Shown: positions 10,979 through 25,493, numbered from the stretch's first letter. The stretch: DNA of 64,000 bases from Cladorhizidae sp. MBARI D1340-BT2 (GCA_028752905.1 JAQNBH010000002.1:22951059-23015058), one strand, 5' to 3'. Notes: generated by a model not told the origin, from the letters alone. Program-made: numbers and translations.

Positions 10979-11784
10979 ACATGTTTAGCATCAAGTAAGA
11001 GTACAATTCATAACTGCCCTAATTAACAAGACCAAAGTCCCAGATTTTGTCAACTGATAGAGAAGGCCCTTATCTGCAACATGTGAACAGATTATCAATA
11101 AATGTAGTGGTTTTTCACTGGCAGGCCACCGCTTTGGCAACTGGAAAACGCCAGGAAAAATCCCAAACCTTATCACTTCAAATCACCATAACTTGCTAAT
11201 ACTTAGAGTACTCAAAATTTTGGCACGTACAAAAGACAGATAATTAGAAGGGCTATTCGGTGATATAAAAATTATCTTTTTTGGGTAAAGTGTAGAAAAG
11301 TTATGAGCTTCACGGCAAAAAAACAAGATTTTCGGGGGGGAAATGAGAAACATATAGACCAAATTAGGGCAAATATCAAGAACATGTTTAGCATCAAGTA
11401 AGAGTACAATTCATAACTGCCCTAATTAACAAGACCAAAGTCCCAGATTTTGTCAACTGATAGAGAAGGCCCTTATCTGCAGCATGTGAACAGATTATCA
11501 ATAAATGTAGTAGTTTTTCACTGGCAGGCCACCGCTTTGGCAACTGGAAAACGCCAGGAAAAATCACAAACCTTACCACTTCAAATCATCATAACTTCCT
11601 AATACTTAGAGTACTCAAAACTTTGGCACGTACAAAAGACAGATAATTAGAAGGGCTATTCGGTGATATAAAAATTATCTTTTTTGGATAAAGTGTAGAA
11701 AAGTTATGAGCTTCACGGCAAAAAAACAAGATTTTCGGGGGGGAAATGAGAAACATATAGACCAAATTAGGGCAAATATCAAGA

Positions 11785-12290
11785 TAGAGAACACATAATG
11801 AAACCTATCATTCGAATCATATCAAGTCCATTACAGTAAAGTGTGCAGAATATTATGGATGTTTGATATCAACAGAGAGCACAGAGAGAGACCTATCTTA
11901 ATAGCTATATATCAAGTTTATTCAGTGAAGTGTGGAGAATCTATTTAGCATCAAGAGAGAGCAGAGAGAAACCTATCTTGTGATTCTATCAAGTCCATTA
12001 CTGTGAAGTATGCGGAATATACGGATGTTTGGTATCAAGAGAGAGAACAGAGAGAGGCCTACCTTTAGAGCTATATATCAAGTCTATTCAGTGAAGTGTG
12101 GAGAATCTATGAAGCTAACATGTTTAGCTCAAGATAGAGAACACTGAGAGATACCTATCTTGCAAGTCCATTACAGTGAAGTGTGCAGAATATATGGATG
12201 TTTGATATCAAGAGAGAGCACTTGGAGAGTCCTATCTTAATAGCTGTATAACAAGTCTATTCAGTGAAGTGTGGATAATCTACGAAGCTA
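11785..12290 (+). repeat. 506-bp block, copy 9
   Basis: Class G3, in an M4 core. Its 229C and 239G changes are otherwise found only in copies 24 and 27, some 45-50 kb away. Followed by M4, M1, M3. Confidence 0.95.
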
Positions 12291-12301
12291 ACATGTTTAG
12301 C

Positions 12302-14821
12302 ATCAAGTAAGAGTACAATTCATAACTGCCCTAATTAACAAGACCAAAGTCCCAGATTTTGTCAACTGATAGAGAAGGCCCTTATCTGCAGCATGTGAAC
12401 AGATTATCAATAAATGTAGTAGTTTTTCACTGGCAGGCCACCGCTTTGGCAACTGGAAAACGCCAGGAAAAATCACAAACCTTACCACTTCAAATCATCA
12501 TAACTTCCTAATACTTAGAGTACTCAAAACTTTGGCACGTACAAAAGACAGATAATTAGAAGGGCTATCCGATGATATAAAAATTATCTTTTTGGGGTAA
12601 AGTGTAGAATAGTTATGAGCTTCACGGCAAAAAAACAAGATTTTCGGGGGGGAAATGAGAAACATATAGACCAAATTAGGGCAAATATCAAGAACATGTT
12701 TAGCATCAAGTAAGAGTACAATTCATAACTGCCCTAATTAACAAGACCAAAGTCCCAGATTTTGTCAACTGATAGAGAAGGCCCTTATCTGCAACATGTG
12801 AACAGATTATCAATAAATGTAGTGGTTTTTCACTGGCAGGCCACCGCTTTGGCAACTGGAAAACGCCAGGAAAAATCCCAAACCTTACCACTTCAAATCA
12901 CCATAACTTGCTAATACTTAGAGTACTCAAAATTTTGGCACGTACAAAAGACAGATAATTAGAAGGGCTATTCGGTGATATAAAAATTATCTTTTTTGGG
13001 TAAAGTGTAGAAAGTTATGAGCTTCACGGCAAAAAAACAAGATTTTCGGGGGGGAAATGAGAAACATATAGACCAAATTAGGGCAAATATCAAGAACATG
13101 TTTAGCATCAAGTAAGAGTACAATTCATAACTGCCCTAATTAACAAGACCAAAGTCCCAGATTTTGTCAACTGATAGAGAAGGCCCTTATCTGCAGCATG
13201 TGAACAGATTATCAATAAATGTAGTGGTTTTTCACTGGCAGGCCACGGCTTTGGCAACTGGAAAACGCCAGGAAAAATCCCAAACCTTACCACTTCAAAT
13301 CACCATAACTTGCTAATACTTAGAGTACTCAAAATTTTGGCACGTACAAAAGACAGATAATTAGAAGGGCTATCCGATGATATAAAAATTATCTTTTTGG
13401 GGTAAAGTGTAGAATAGTTATGAGCTTCACGGCAAAAAAACAAGATTTTCGGGGGGGAAATGAGAAACATATAGACCAAATTAGGGCAAATATCAAGATA
13501 GAGAACACATAATGAAACCTATCATTCGAATCATATCAAGTCCATTACAGTAAAGTGTGCAGAATATTATGGATGTTTGATATCAACAGAGAGCACAGAG
13601 AGAGACCTATCTTAATAGCTATATATCAAGTTTATTCAGTGAAGTGTGGAGAATCTATTTAGCATCAAGAGATAGCAGAGAGAAACCTATCTTGTGATTC
13701 TATCAAGTCCATTACTGTGAAGTATGTGGAATATACAGATGTTTGGTATCAAGAGAGAGAACAGAGAGAGGCCTACCTTTAGAGCTATATATCAAGTCTA
13801 TTCAGTGAAGTGTGGAGAATCTATGAAGCTAACATGTTTAGCTCAAGATAGAGAACACTGAGAGATACCTATCTTGCAAGTCCATTACAGTGAAGTGTGC
13901 AGAATATATGGATGTTTGATATCAAGAGAGAGCACTTGGAGAGTCCTATCTTAATAGCTGTATAACAAGTCTATTCAGTGAAGTGTGGATAATCTACGAA
14001 GCTAACATGTTTAGCATCAAGTAAGAGTACAATTCATAACTGCCCTAATTAACAAGACCAAAGTCCCAGATTTTGTCAACTGATAGAGAAGGCCCTTATC
14101 TGCAACATGTGAACAGATTATCAATAAATGTAGTGGTTTTTCACTGGCAGGCCACCGCTTTGGCAACTGGAAAACGCCAGGAAAAATCCCAAACCTTACC
14201 ACTTCAAATCACCATAACTTGCTAATACTTAGAGTACTCAAAATTTTGGCACGTACAAAAGACAGATAATTAGAAGGGCTATTCGGTGATATAAAAATTA
14301 TCTTTTTTGGGTAAAGTGTAGAAAAGTTATGAGCTTCACGGCAAAAAAACAAGATTTTCGGGGGGAAAATGAGAAACATATAGACCAAATTAGGGCAAAT
14401 ATCAAGAACATGTTTAGCATCAAGTAAGAGTACAATTCATAACTGCCCTAATTAACAAGACCAAAGTCCCAGATTTTGTCAACTGATAGAGAAGGCCCTT
14501 ATCTGCAGCATGTGAACAGATTATCAATAAATGTAGTGGTTTTTCACTGGCAGGCCACCGCTTTGGCAACTGGAAAACGCCAGGAAAAATCCCAAACCTT
14601 ACCACTTCAAATCATCATAACTTCCTAATACTTAGAGTACTCAAAACTTTGGCACGTACAAAAGACAGATAATTAGAAGGGCTATCCGATGATATAAAAA
14701 TTATCTTTTTTGGGTAAAGTGTAGAAAAGTTATGAGCTTCACGGCAAAAAAACAAGATTTTCGGGGGGGAAATGAGAAACATATAGACCAAATTAGGGCA
14801 AATATCAAGAACATGTTTAGC
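12302..14821 (+). repeat. 2521-bp HOR, first copy (2520 bp)
   Basis: Five units in the order M4, M1, M3-long, M1, M3. One unit is 402 bp (a lost A near 13012, giving gtagaaagttatg), so this copy is one base short. Confidence 0.8.
13499..14004 (+). repeat. 506-bp block, copy 10
   Basis: Class T, in an M3 core. This is the first block whose upstream flank reads tttttggggtaaag...tagaatag; copies 1-9 are preceded by ttttttggataaag. Followed by M1, M3, M4, M1, M3. Confidence 0.95.
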
Positions 14822-17342
14822 ATCAAGTAAGAGTACAATTCATAACTGCCCTAATTAACAAGACCAAAGTCCCAGATTTTGTCAACTGATAGAGAAGGCC
14901 CTTATCTGCAGCATGTGAACAGATTATCAATAAATGTAGTAGTTTTTCACTGGCAGGCCACCGCTTTGGCAACTGGAAAACGCCAGGAAAAATCACAAAC
15001 CTTACCACTTCAAATCATCATAACTTCCTAATACTTAGAGTACTCAAAACTTTGGCACGTACAAAAGACAGATAATTAGAAGGGCTATCCGATGATATAA
15101 AAATTATCTTTTTGGGGTAAAGTGTAGAATAGTTATGAGCTTCACGGCAAAAAAACAAGATTTTCGGGGGGGAAATGAGAAACATATAGACCAAATTAGG
15201 GCAAATATCAAGAACATGTTTAGCATCAAGTAAGAGTACAATTCATAACTGCCCTAATTAACAAGACCAAAGTCCCAGATTTTGTCAACTGATAGAGAAG
15301 GCCCTTATCTGCAACATGTGAACAGATTATCAATAAATGTAGTGGTTTTTCACTGGCAGGCCACCGCTTTGGCAACTGGAAAACGCCAGGAAAAATCCCA
15401 AACCTTACCACTTCAAATCACCATAACTTGCTAATACTTAGAGTACTCAAAATTTTGGCACGTACAAAAGACAGATAATTAGAAGGGCTATTCGGTGATA
15501 TAAAAATTATCTTTTTTGGGTAAAGTGTAGAAAAGTTATGAGCTTCACGGCAAAAAAACAAGATTTTCGGGGGGAAAATGAGAAACATATAGACCAAATT
15601 AGGGCAAATATCAAGAACATGTTTAGCATCAAGTAAGAGTACAATTCATAACTGCCCTAATTAACAAGACCAAAGTCCCAGATTTTGTCAACTGATAGAG
15701 AAGGCCCTTATCTGCAGCATGTGAACAGATTATCAATAAATGTAGTGGTTTTTCACTGGCAAGCCACCGCTTTGGCAACTGGAAAACGCCAGGAAAAATC
15801 CCAAACCTTACCACTTCAAATCACCATAACTTGCTAATACTTAGAGTACTCAAAATTTTGGCACGTACAAAAGACAGATAATTAGAAGGGCTATCCGATG
15901 ATATAAAAATTATCTTTTTGGGGTAAAGTGTAGAATAGTTATGAGCTTCACGGCAAAAAAACAAGATTTTCGGGGGGAAAATGAGAAACATATAGACCAA
16001 ATTAGGGCAAATATCAAGATAGAGAACACATAATGAAACCTATCATTCGAATCATATCAAGTCCATTACAGTAAAGTGTGCAGAATATTATGGATGTTTG
16101 ATATCAACAGAGAGCACAGAGAGAGACCTATCTTAATAGCTATATATCAAGTTTATTCAGTGAAGTGTGGAGAATCTATTTAGCATCAAGAGATAGCAGA
16201 GAGAAACCTATCTTGTGATTCTATCAAGTCCATTACTGTGAAGTATGTGGAATATACAGATGTTTGGTATCAAGAGAGAGAACAGAGAGAGGCCTACCTT
16301 TAGAGCTATATATCAAGTCTATTCAGTGAAGTGTGGAGAATCTATGAAGCTAACATGTTTAGCTCAAGATAGAGAACACTGAGAGATACCTATCTTGCAA
16401 GTCCATTACAGTGAAGTGTGCAGAATATATGGATGTTTGATATCAAGAGAGAGCACTTGGAGAGTCCTATCTTAATAGCTGTATAACAAGTCTATTCAGT
16501 GAAGTGTGGATAATCTACGAAGCTAACATGTTTAGCATCAAGTAAGAGTACAATTCATAACTGCCCTAATTAACAAGACCAAAGTCCCAGATTTTGTCAA
16601 CTGATAGAGAAGGCCCTTATCTGCAACATGTGAACAGATTATCAATAAATGTAGTGGTTTTTCACTGGCAGGCCACCGCTTTGGCAACTGGAAAACGCCA
16701 GGAAAAATCCCAAACCTTACCACTTCAAATCACCATAACTTGCTAATACTTAGAGTACTCAAAATTTTGGCACGTACAAAAGACAGATAATTAGAAGGGC
16801 TATTCGGTGATATAAAAATTATCTTTTTTGGGTAAAGTGTAGAAAAGTTATGAGCTTCACGGCAAAAAAACAAGATTTTCGGGGGGAAAATGAGAAACAT
16901 ATAGACCAAATTAGGGCAAATATCAAGAACATGTTTAGCATCAAGTAAGAGTACAATTCATAACTGCCCTAATTAACAAGACCAAAGTCCCAGATTTTGT
17001 CAACTGATAGAGAAGGCCCTTATCTGCAGCATGTGAACAGATTATCAATAAATGTAGTGGTTTTTCACTGGCAGGCCACCGCTTTGGCAACTGGAAAACG
17101 CCAGGAAAAATCACAAACCTTACCACTTCAAATCATCATAACTTCCTAATACTTAGAGTACTCAAAACTTTGGCACATACAAAAGACAGATAATTAGAAG
17201 GGCTATCCGATGATATAAAAATTATCTTTTTGGGGTAAAGTGTAGAATAGTTATGAGCTTCACGGCAAAAAAACAAGATTTTCGGGGGGGAAATGAGAAA
17301 CATATAGACCAAATTAGGGCAAATATCAAGAACATGTTTAGC
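14822..17342 (+). repeat. 2521-bp HOR, second copy
   Basis: Five units in the order M4, M1, M3-long, M1, M2. It matches the preceding copy except for the last core and scattered base changes. Confidence 0.8.
16020..16525 (+). repeat. 506-bp block, copy 11
   Basis: Class T, in an M3 core. It is the last block before a run of 21 cores without any block. Confidence 0.95.
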
Positions 17343-19760
17343 ATCAAGTAAGAGTACAATTCATAACTGCCCTAATTAACAAGACCAAAGTCCCAGATTT
17401 TGTCAACTGATAGAGAAGGCCCTTATCTGCAACATGTGAACAGATTATCAATAAATGTAGTGGTTTTTCACTGGCAGGCCACCGCTTTGGCAACTGGAAA
17501 ACGCCAGGAAAAATCCCAAACCTTACCACTTCAAATCACCATAACTTGCTAATACTTAGAGTACTCAAAATTTTGGCACGTACAAAAGACAGATAATTAG
17601 AAGGGCTATTCGGTGATTTAAAAATTATCTTTTTTGGGTAAAGTGTAGAAAAGTTATGAGCTTCACGGCAAAAAAACAAGATTTTCGGGGGGAAAATGAG
17701 AAACATATAGACCAAATTAGGGCAAATATCAAGAACATGTTTAGCATCAAGTAAGAGTACAATTCATAACTGCCCTAATTAACAAGACCAAAGTCCCAGA
17801 TTTTGTCAACTGATAGAGAAGGCCCTTATCTGCAGCATGTGAACAGATTATCAATAAATGTAGTGGTTTTTCACTGGCAGGCCACCGCTTTGGCAACTGG
17901 AAAACGCCAGGAAAAATCCCAAACCTTACCACTTCAAATCACCATAACTTGCTAATACTTAGAGTACTCAAAATTTTGGCACGTACAAAAGACAGATAAT
18001 TAGAAGGGCTATTCGGTGATATAAAAATTATCTTTTTTGGGTAAAGTGTAGAAAAGTTATGAGCTTCACGGCAAAAAAACAAGATTTTCGGGGGGAAAAT
18101 GAGAAACATATAGACCAAATTAGGGCAAATATCAAGAACATGTTTAGCATCAAGTAAGAGTACAATTCATAACTGCCCTAATTAACAAGACCAAAGTCCC
18201 AGATTTTGTCAACTGATAGAGAAGGCCCTTATCTGCAGCATGTGAACAGATTATCAATAAATGTAGTGGTTTTTCACTGGCAGGCCACCGCTTTGGCAAC
18301 TGGAAAACGCCAGGAAAAATCACAAACCTTACCACTTCAAATCATCATAACTTCCTAATACTTAGAGTACTCAAAACTTTGGCACGTACAAAAGACAGAT
18401 AATTAGAAGGGCTATCCGATGATATAAAAATTATCTTTTTTGGGTAAAGTGTAGAAAAGTTATGAGCTTCACGGCAAAAAAACAAGATTTTCGGGGGGGA
18501 AATGAGAAACATATAGACCAAATTAGGGCAAATATCAAGAACATGTTTAGCATCAAGTAAGAGTACAATTCATAACTGCCCTAATTAACAAGACCAAAGT
18601 CCCAGATTTTGTCAACTGATAGAGAAGGCCCTTATCTGCAGCATGTGAACAGATTATCAATAAATGTAGTAGTTTTTCACTGGCAGGCCACCGCTTTGGC
18701 AACTGGAAAACGCCAGGAAAAATCACAAACCTTACCACTTCAAATCATCATAACTTCCTAATACTTAGAGTACTCAAAACTTTGGCACGTACAAAAGACA
18801 GATAATTAGAAGGGCTATCCGATGATATAAAAATTATCTTTTTGGGGTAAAGTGTAGAATAGTTATGAGCTTCACGGCAAAAAAACAAGATTTTCGGGGG
18901 GGAAATGAGAAACATATAGACCAAATTAGGGCAAATATCAAGAACATGTTTAGCATCAAGTAAGAGTACAATTCATAACTGCCCTAATTAACAAGACCAA
19001 AGTCCCAGATTTTGTCAACTGATAGAGAAGGCCCTTATCTGCAACATGTGAACAGATTATCAATAAATGTAGTGGTTTTTCACTGGCAGGCCACCGCTTT
19101 GGCAACTGGAAAACGCCAGGAAAAATCCCAAACCTTACCACTTCAAATCACCATAACTTGCTAATACTTAGAGTACTCAAAATTTTGGCACGTACAAAAG
19201 ACAGATAATTAGAAGGGCTATCCGATGATATAAAAATTATCTTTTTGGGGTAAAGTGTAGAATAGTTATGAGCTTCACGGCAAAAAAACAAGATTTTCGG
19301 GGGGGAAATGAGAAACATATAGACCAAATTAGGGCAAATATCAAGAACATGTTTAGCATCAAGTAAGAGTACAATTCATAACTGCCCTAATTAACAAGAC
19401 CAAAGTCCCAGATTTTGTCAACTGATAGAGAAGGCCCTTATCTGCAACATGTGAACAGATTATCAATAAATGTAGTGGTTTTTCACTGGCAGGCCACCGC
19501 TTTGGCAACTGGAAAACGCCAGGAAAAATCCCAAACCTTACCACTTCAAATCACCATAACTTGCTAATACTTAGAGTACTCAAAATTTTGGCACGTACAA
19601 AAGACAGATAATTAGAAGGGCTATTCGGTGATATAAAAATTATCTTTTTTGGGTAAAGTGTAGAAAAGTTATGAGCTTCACGGCAAAAAAACAAGATTTT
19701 CGGGGGGAAAATGAGAAACATATAGACCAAATTAGGGCAAATATCAAGAACATGTTTAGC
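16940..19760 (+). repeat. 2821-bp HOR of seven short units, first copy
   Basis: Order M2, M1, M3, M2, M4, M1, M1. Two rare variants tie it to the next copy: ggcacata near 17173 and gtgatttaaaaa near 17613. Confidence 0.82.
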
Positions 19761-22580
19761 ATCAAGTAAGAGTACAATTCATAACTGCCCTAATTAACAA
19801 GACCAAAGTCCCAGATTTTGTCAACTGATAGAGAAGGCCCTTATCTGCAGCATGTGAACAGATTATCAATAAATGTAGTGGTTTTTCACTGGCAGGCCAC
19901 CGCTTTGGCAACTGGAAAACGCCAGGAAAAATCACAAACCTTACCACTTCAAATCATCATAACTTCCTAATACTTAGAGTACTCAAAACTTTGGCACATA
20001 CAAAAGACAGATAATTAGAAGGGCTATCCGATGATATAAAAATTATCTTTTTGGGGTAAAGTGTAGAATAGTTATGAGCTTCACGGCAAAAAAACAAGAT
20101 TTTCGGGGGGGAAATGAGAAACATATAGACCAAATTAGGGCAAATATCAAGAACATGTTTAGCATCAAGTAAGAGTACAATTCATAACTGCCCTAATTAA
20201 CAAGACCAAAGTCCCAGATTTTGTCAACTGATAGAGAAGGCCCTTATCTGCAACATGTGAACAGATTATCAATAAATGTAGTGGTTTTTCACTGGCAGGC
20301 CACCGCTTTGGCAACTGGAAAACGCCAGGAAAAATCCCAAACCTTACCACTTCAAATCACCATAACTTGCTAATACTTAGAGTACTCAAAATTTTGGCAC
20401 GTACAAAAGACAGATAATTAGAAGGGCTATTCGGTGATTTAAAAATTATCTTTTTGGGTAAAGTGTAGAAAAGTTATGAGCTTCACGGCAAAAAAACAAG
20501 ATTTTCGGGGGGAAAATGAGAAACATATAGACCAAATTAGGGCAAATATCAAGAACATGTTTAGCATCAAGTAAGAGTACAATTCATAACTGCCCTAATT
20601 AACAAGACCAAAGTCCCAGATTTTGTCAACTGATAGAGAAGGCCCTTATCTGCAGCATGTGAACAGATTATCAATAAATGTAGTGGTTTTTCACTGGCAG
20701 GCCACCGCTTTGGCAACTGGAAAACGTCAGGAAAAATCCCAAACCTTACCACTTCAAATCACCATAACTTGCTAATACTTAGAGTACTCAAAATTTTGGC
20801 ACGTACAAAAGACAGATAATTAGAAGGGCTATTCGGTGATATAAAAATTATCTTTTTTGGGTAAAGTGTAGAAAAGTTATGAGCTTCACGGCAAAAAAAC
20901 AAGATTTTCGGGGGGAAAATGAGAAACATATAGACCAAATTAGGGCAAATATCAAGAACATGTTTAGCATCAAGTAAGAGTACAATTCATAACTGCCCTA
21001 ATTAACAAGACCAAAGTCCCAGATTTTGTCAACTGATAGAGAAGGCCCTTATCTGCAGCATGTGAACAGATTATCAATAAATGTAGTGGTTTTTCACTGG
21101 CAGGCCACCGCTTTGGCAACTGGAAAACGCCAGGAAAAATCACAAACCTTACCACTTCAAATCATCATAACTTCCTAATACTTAGAGTACTCAAAACTTT
21201 GGCACGTACAAAAGACAGATAATTAGAAGGGCTATCCGATGATATAAAAATTATCTTTTTTGGGTAAAGTGTAGAAAAGTTATGAGCTTCACGGCAAAAA
21301 AACAAGATTTTCGGGGGGGAAATGAGAAACATATAGACCAAATTAGGGCAAATATCAAGAACATGTTTAGCATCAAGTAAGAGTACAATTCATAACTGCC
21401 CTAATTAACAAGACCAAAGTCCCAGATTTTGTCAACTGATAGAGAAGGCCCTTATCTGCAGCATGTGAACAGATTATCAATAAATGTAGTAGTTTTTCAC
21501 TGGCAGGCCACCGCTTTGGCAACTGGAAAACGCCAGGAAAAATCACAAACCTTACCACTTCAAATCATCATAACTTCCTAATACTTAGAGTACTCAAAAC
21601 TTTGGCACGTACAAAAGACAGATAATTAGAAGGGCTATCCGATGATATAAAAATTATCTTTTTGGGGTAAAGTGTAGAATAGTTATGAGCTTCACGGCAA
21701 AAAAACAAGATTTTCGGGGGGGAAATGAGAAACATATAGACCAAATTAGGGCAAATATCAAGAACATGTTTAGCATCAAGTAAGAGTACAATTCATAACT
21801 GCCCTAATTAACAAGACCAAAGTCCCAGATTTTGTCAACTGATAGAGAAGGCCCTTATCTGCAACATGTGAACAGATTATCAATAAATGTAGTGGTTTTT
21901 CACTGGCAGGCCACCGCTTTGGCAACTGGAAAACGCCAGGAAAAATCCCAAACCTTACCACTTCAAATCACCATAACTTGCTAATACTTAGAGTACTCAA
22001 AATTTTGGCACGTACAAAAGACAGATAATTAGAAGGGCTATTCGGTGATATAAAAATTATCTTTTTTGGGTAAAGTGTAGAAAAGTTATGAGCTTCACGG
22101 CAAAAAAACAAGATTTTCGGGGGGAAAATGAGAAACATATAGACCAAATTAGGGCAAATATCAAGAACATGTTTAGCATCAAGTAAGAGTACAATTCATA
22201 ACTGCCCTAATTAACAAGACCAAAGTCCCAGATTTTGTCAACTGATAGAGAAGGCCCTTATCTGCAGCATGTGAACAGATTATCAATAAATGTAGTGGTT
22301 TTTCACTGGCAGGCCACCGCTTTGGCAACTGGAAAACGCCAGGAAAAATCCCAAACCTTACCACTTCAAATCACCATAACTTGCTAATACTTAGAGTACT
22401 CAAAATTTTGGCACGTACAAAAGACAGATAATTAGAAGGGCTATCCGATGATATAAAAATTATCTTTTTGGGGTAAAGTGTAGAATAGTTATGAGCTTCA
22501 CGGCAAAAAAACAAGATTTTCGGGGGGGAAATGAGAAACATATAGACCAAATTAGGGCAAATATCAAGAACATGTTTAGC
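19761..22580 (+). repeat. 2821-bp HOR of seven short units, second copy (2820 bp)
   Basis: Order M2, M1, M3, M2, M4, M1, M3. It carries the same rare variants as the first copy, 2821 bp on, near 19994 and 20434. It differs in the last core type and by one lost T. The region from 22581 starts a further partial copy at a displacement of 2417 bp (M1, M3, M2, M4, M1, M3). Confidence 0.82.
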
Positions 22581-24987
22581 ATCAAGTAAGAGTACAATTC
22601 ATAACTGCCCTAATTAACAAGACCAAAGTCCCAGATTTTGTCAACTGATAGAGAAGGCCCTTATCTGCAACATGTGAACAGATTATCAATAAATGTAGTG
22701 GTTTTTCACTGGCAGGCCACCGCTTTGGCAACTGGAAAACGCCAGGAAAAATCCCAAACCTTACCACTTCAAATCACCATAACTTGCTAATACTTAGAGT
22801 ACTCAAAATTTTGGCACGTACAAAAGACAGATAATTAGAAGGGCTATTCGGTGATATAAAAATTATCTTTTTTGGGTAAAGTGTAGAAAAGTTATGAGCT
22901 TCACGGCAAAAAAACAAGATTTTCGGGGGGAAAATGAGAAACATATAGACCAAATTAGGGCAAATATCAAGAACATGTTTAGCATCAAGTAAGAGTACAA
23001 TTCATAACTGCCCTAATTAACAAGACCAAAGTCCCAGATTTTGTCAACTGATAGAGAAGGCCCTTATCTGCAGCATGTGAACAGATTATCAATAAATGTA
23101 GTGGTTTTTCACTGGCAGGCCACCGCTTTGGCAACTGGAAAACGCCAGGAAAAATCCCAAACCTTACCACTTCAAATCACCATAACTTGCTAATACTTAG
23201 AGTACTCAAAATTTTGGCACGTACAAAAGACAGATAATTAGAAGGGCTATTCGGTGATATAAAAATTATCTTTTTTGGGTAAAGTGTAAAAAAGTTATGA
23301 GCTTCACGGCAAAAAAACAAGATTTTCGGGGGGGAAATGAGAAACATATAGACCAAATTAGGGCAAATATCAAGAACATGTTTAGCATCAAGTAAGAGTA
23401 CAATTCATAACTGCCCTAATTAACAAGACCAAAGTCCCAGATTTTGTCAACTGATAGAGAAGGCCCTTATCTGCAGCATGTGAACAGATTATCAATAAAT
23501 GTAGTGGTTTTTCACTGGCAGGCCACCGCTTTGGCAACTGGAAAACGCCAGGAAAAATCACAAACCTTACCACTTCAAATCATCATAACTTCCTAATACT
23601 TAGAGTACTCAAAACTTTGGCACGTACAAAAGACAGATAATTAGAAGGGCTATCCGATGATATAAAAATTATCTTTTTTGGGTAAAGTGTAGAAAAGTTA
23701 TGAGCTTCACGGCAAAAAAACAAGATTTTCGGGGGGGAAATGAGAAACATATAGACCAAATTAGGGCAAATATCAAGAACATGTTTAGCATCAAGTAAGA
23801 GTACAATTCATAACTGCCCTAATTAACAAGACCAAAGTCCCAGATTTTGTCAACTGATAGAGAAGGCCCTTATCTGCAGCATGTGAACAGATTATCAATA
23901 AATGTAGTAGTTTTTCACTGGCAGGCCACCGCTTTGGCAACTGGAAAACGCCAGGAAAAATCACAAACCTTACCACTTCAAATCATCATAACTTCCTAAT
24001 ACTTAGAGTACTCAAAACTTTGGCACGTACAAAAGACAGATAATTAGAAGGGCTATCCGATGATATAAAAATTATCTTTTTGGGGTAAAGTGTAGAATAG
24101 TTATGAGCTTCACGGCAAAAAAACAAGATTTTCGGGGGGGAAATGAGAAACATATAGACCAAATTAGGGCAAATATCAAGAACATGTTTAGCATCAAGTA
24201 AGAGTACAATTCATAACTGCCCTAATTAACAAGACCAAAGTCCCAGATTTTGTCAACTGATAGAGAAGGCCCTTATCTGCAACATGTGAACAGATTATCA
24301 ATAAATGTAGTGGTTTTTCACTGGCAGGCCACCGCTTTGGCAACTGGAAAACGCCAGGAAAAATCCCAAACCTTACCACTTCAAATCACCATAACTTGCT
24401 AATACTTAGAGTACTCAAAATTTTGGCACGTACAAAAGACAGATAATTAGAAGGGCTATTCGGTGATATAAAAATTATCTTTTTTGGGTAAAGTGTAGAA
24501 AAGTTATGAGCTTCACGGCAAAAAAACAAGATTTTCGGGGGGAAAATGAGAAACATATAGACCAAATTAGGGCAAATATCAAGAACATGTTTAGCATCAA
24601 GTAAGAGTACAATTCATAACTGCCCTAATTAACAAGACCAAAGTCCCAGATTTTGTCAACTGATAGAGAAGGCCCTTATCTGCAGCATGTGAACAGATTA
24701 TCAATAAATGTAGTGGTTTTTCACTGGCAGGCCACCGCTTTGGCAACTGGAAAACGCCAGGAAAAATCCCAAACCTTACCACTTCAAATCACCATAACTT
24801 GCTAATACTTAGAGTACTCAAAATTTTGGCACGTACAAAAGACAGATAATTAGAAGGGCTATCCGATGATATAAAAATTATCTTTTTGGGGTAAAGTGTA
24901 GAATAGTTATGAGCTTCACGGCAAAAAAACAAGATTTTCGGGGGGAAAATGAGAAACATATAGACCAAATTAGGGCAAATATCAAGA

Positions 24988-25493
24988 TAGAGAACACATA
25001 ATGAAACCTATCATTCGAATCATATCAAGTCCATTACAGTAAAGTGTGCAGAATATTATGGATGTTTGATATCAACAGAGAGCACAGAGAGAGACCTATC
25101 TTAATAGCTATATATCAAGTTTATTCAGTGAAGTGTGGAGAATCTATTTAGCATCAAGAGATAGCAGAGAGAAACCTATCTTGTGATTCTATCAAGTCCA
25201 TTACTGTGAAGTATGTGGAATATACAGATGTTTGGTATCAAGAGAGAGAACAGAGAGAGGCCTACCTTTAGAGCTATATATCAAGTCTATTCAGTGAAGT
25301 GTGGAGAATCTATGAAGCTAACATGTTTAGCTCAAGATAGAGAACACTGAGAGATACCTATCTTGCAAGTCCATTACAGTGAAGTGTGCAGAATATATGG
25401 ATGTTTGATATCAAGAGAGAGCACTTGGAGAGTCCTATCTTAATAGCTGTATAACAAGTCTATTCAGTGAAGTGTGGATAATCTACGAAGCTA
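24988..25493 (+). repeat. 506-bp block, copy 12
   Basis: Class T, in an M3 core. Followed by M1, M4, M1, M3. Corresponds to copy 16 in the 13,711-bp displaced duplication. Confidence 0.95.

Larger units (their letters stand above)
6963..11940 (+). repeat. Early duplicated block, second copy
   Basis: Repeats the first copy, lacking the 1312-bp long-plus-short pair. Private differences include ctattcgttgat near 9036 and a change in the core starting at 10990. Similarity ends inside block copy 9, which is class G3 where the first copy has class T. The end coordinate is approximate. Confidence 0.8.
16526..24987 (+). repeat. Block-free run of 21 cores
   Basis: The longest stretch of the window made only of short units. 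Core order: M1, M2, M1, M3, M2, M4, M1, M1, M2, M1, M3, M2, M4, M1, M3, M1, M3, M2, M4, M1, M3. The motif M3-M2-M4-M1 occurs three times. The only adjacent pair of M1 cores in the window starts at 18955 and 19358. The unit starting at 20164 is 402 bp because one T is missing from its T run near 20451. Confidence 0.93.
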
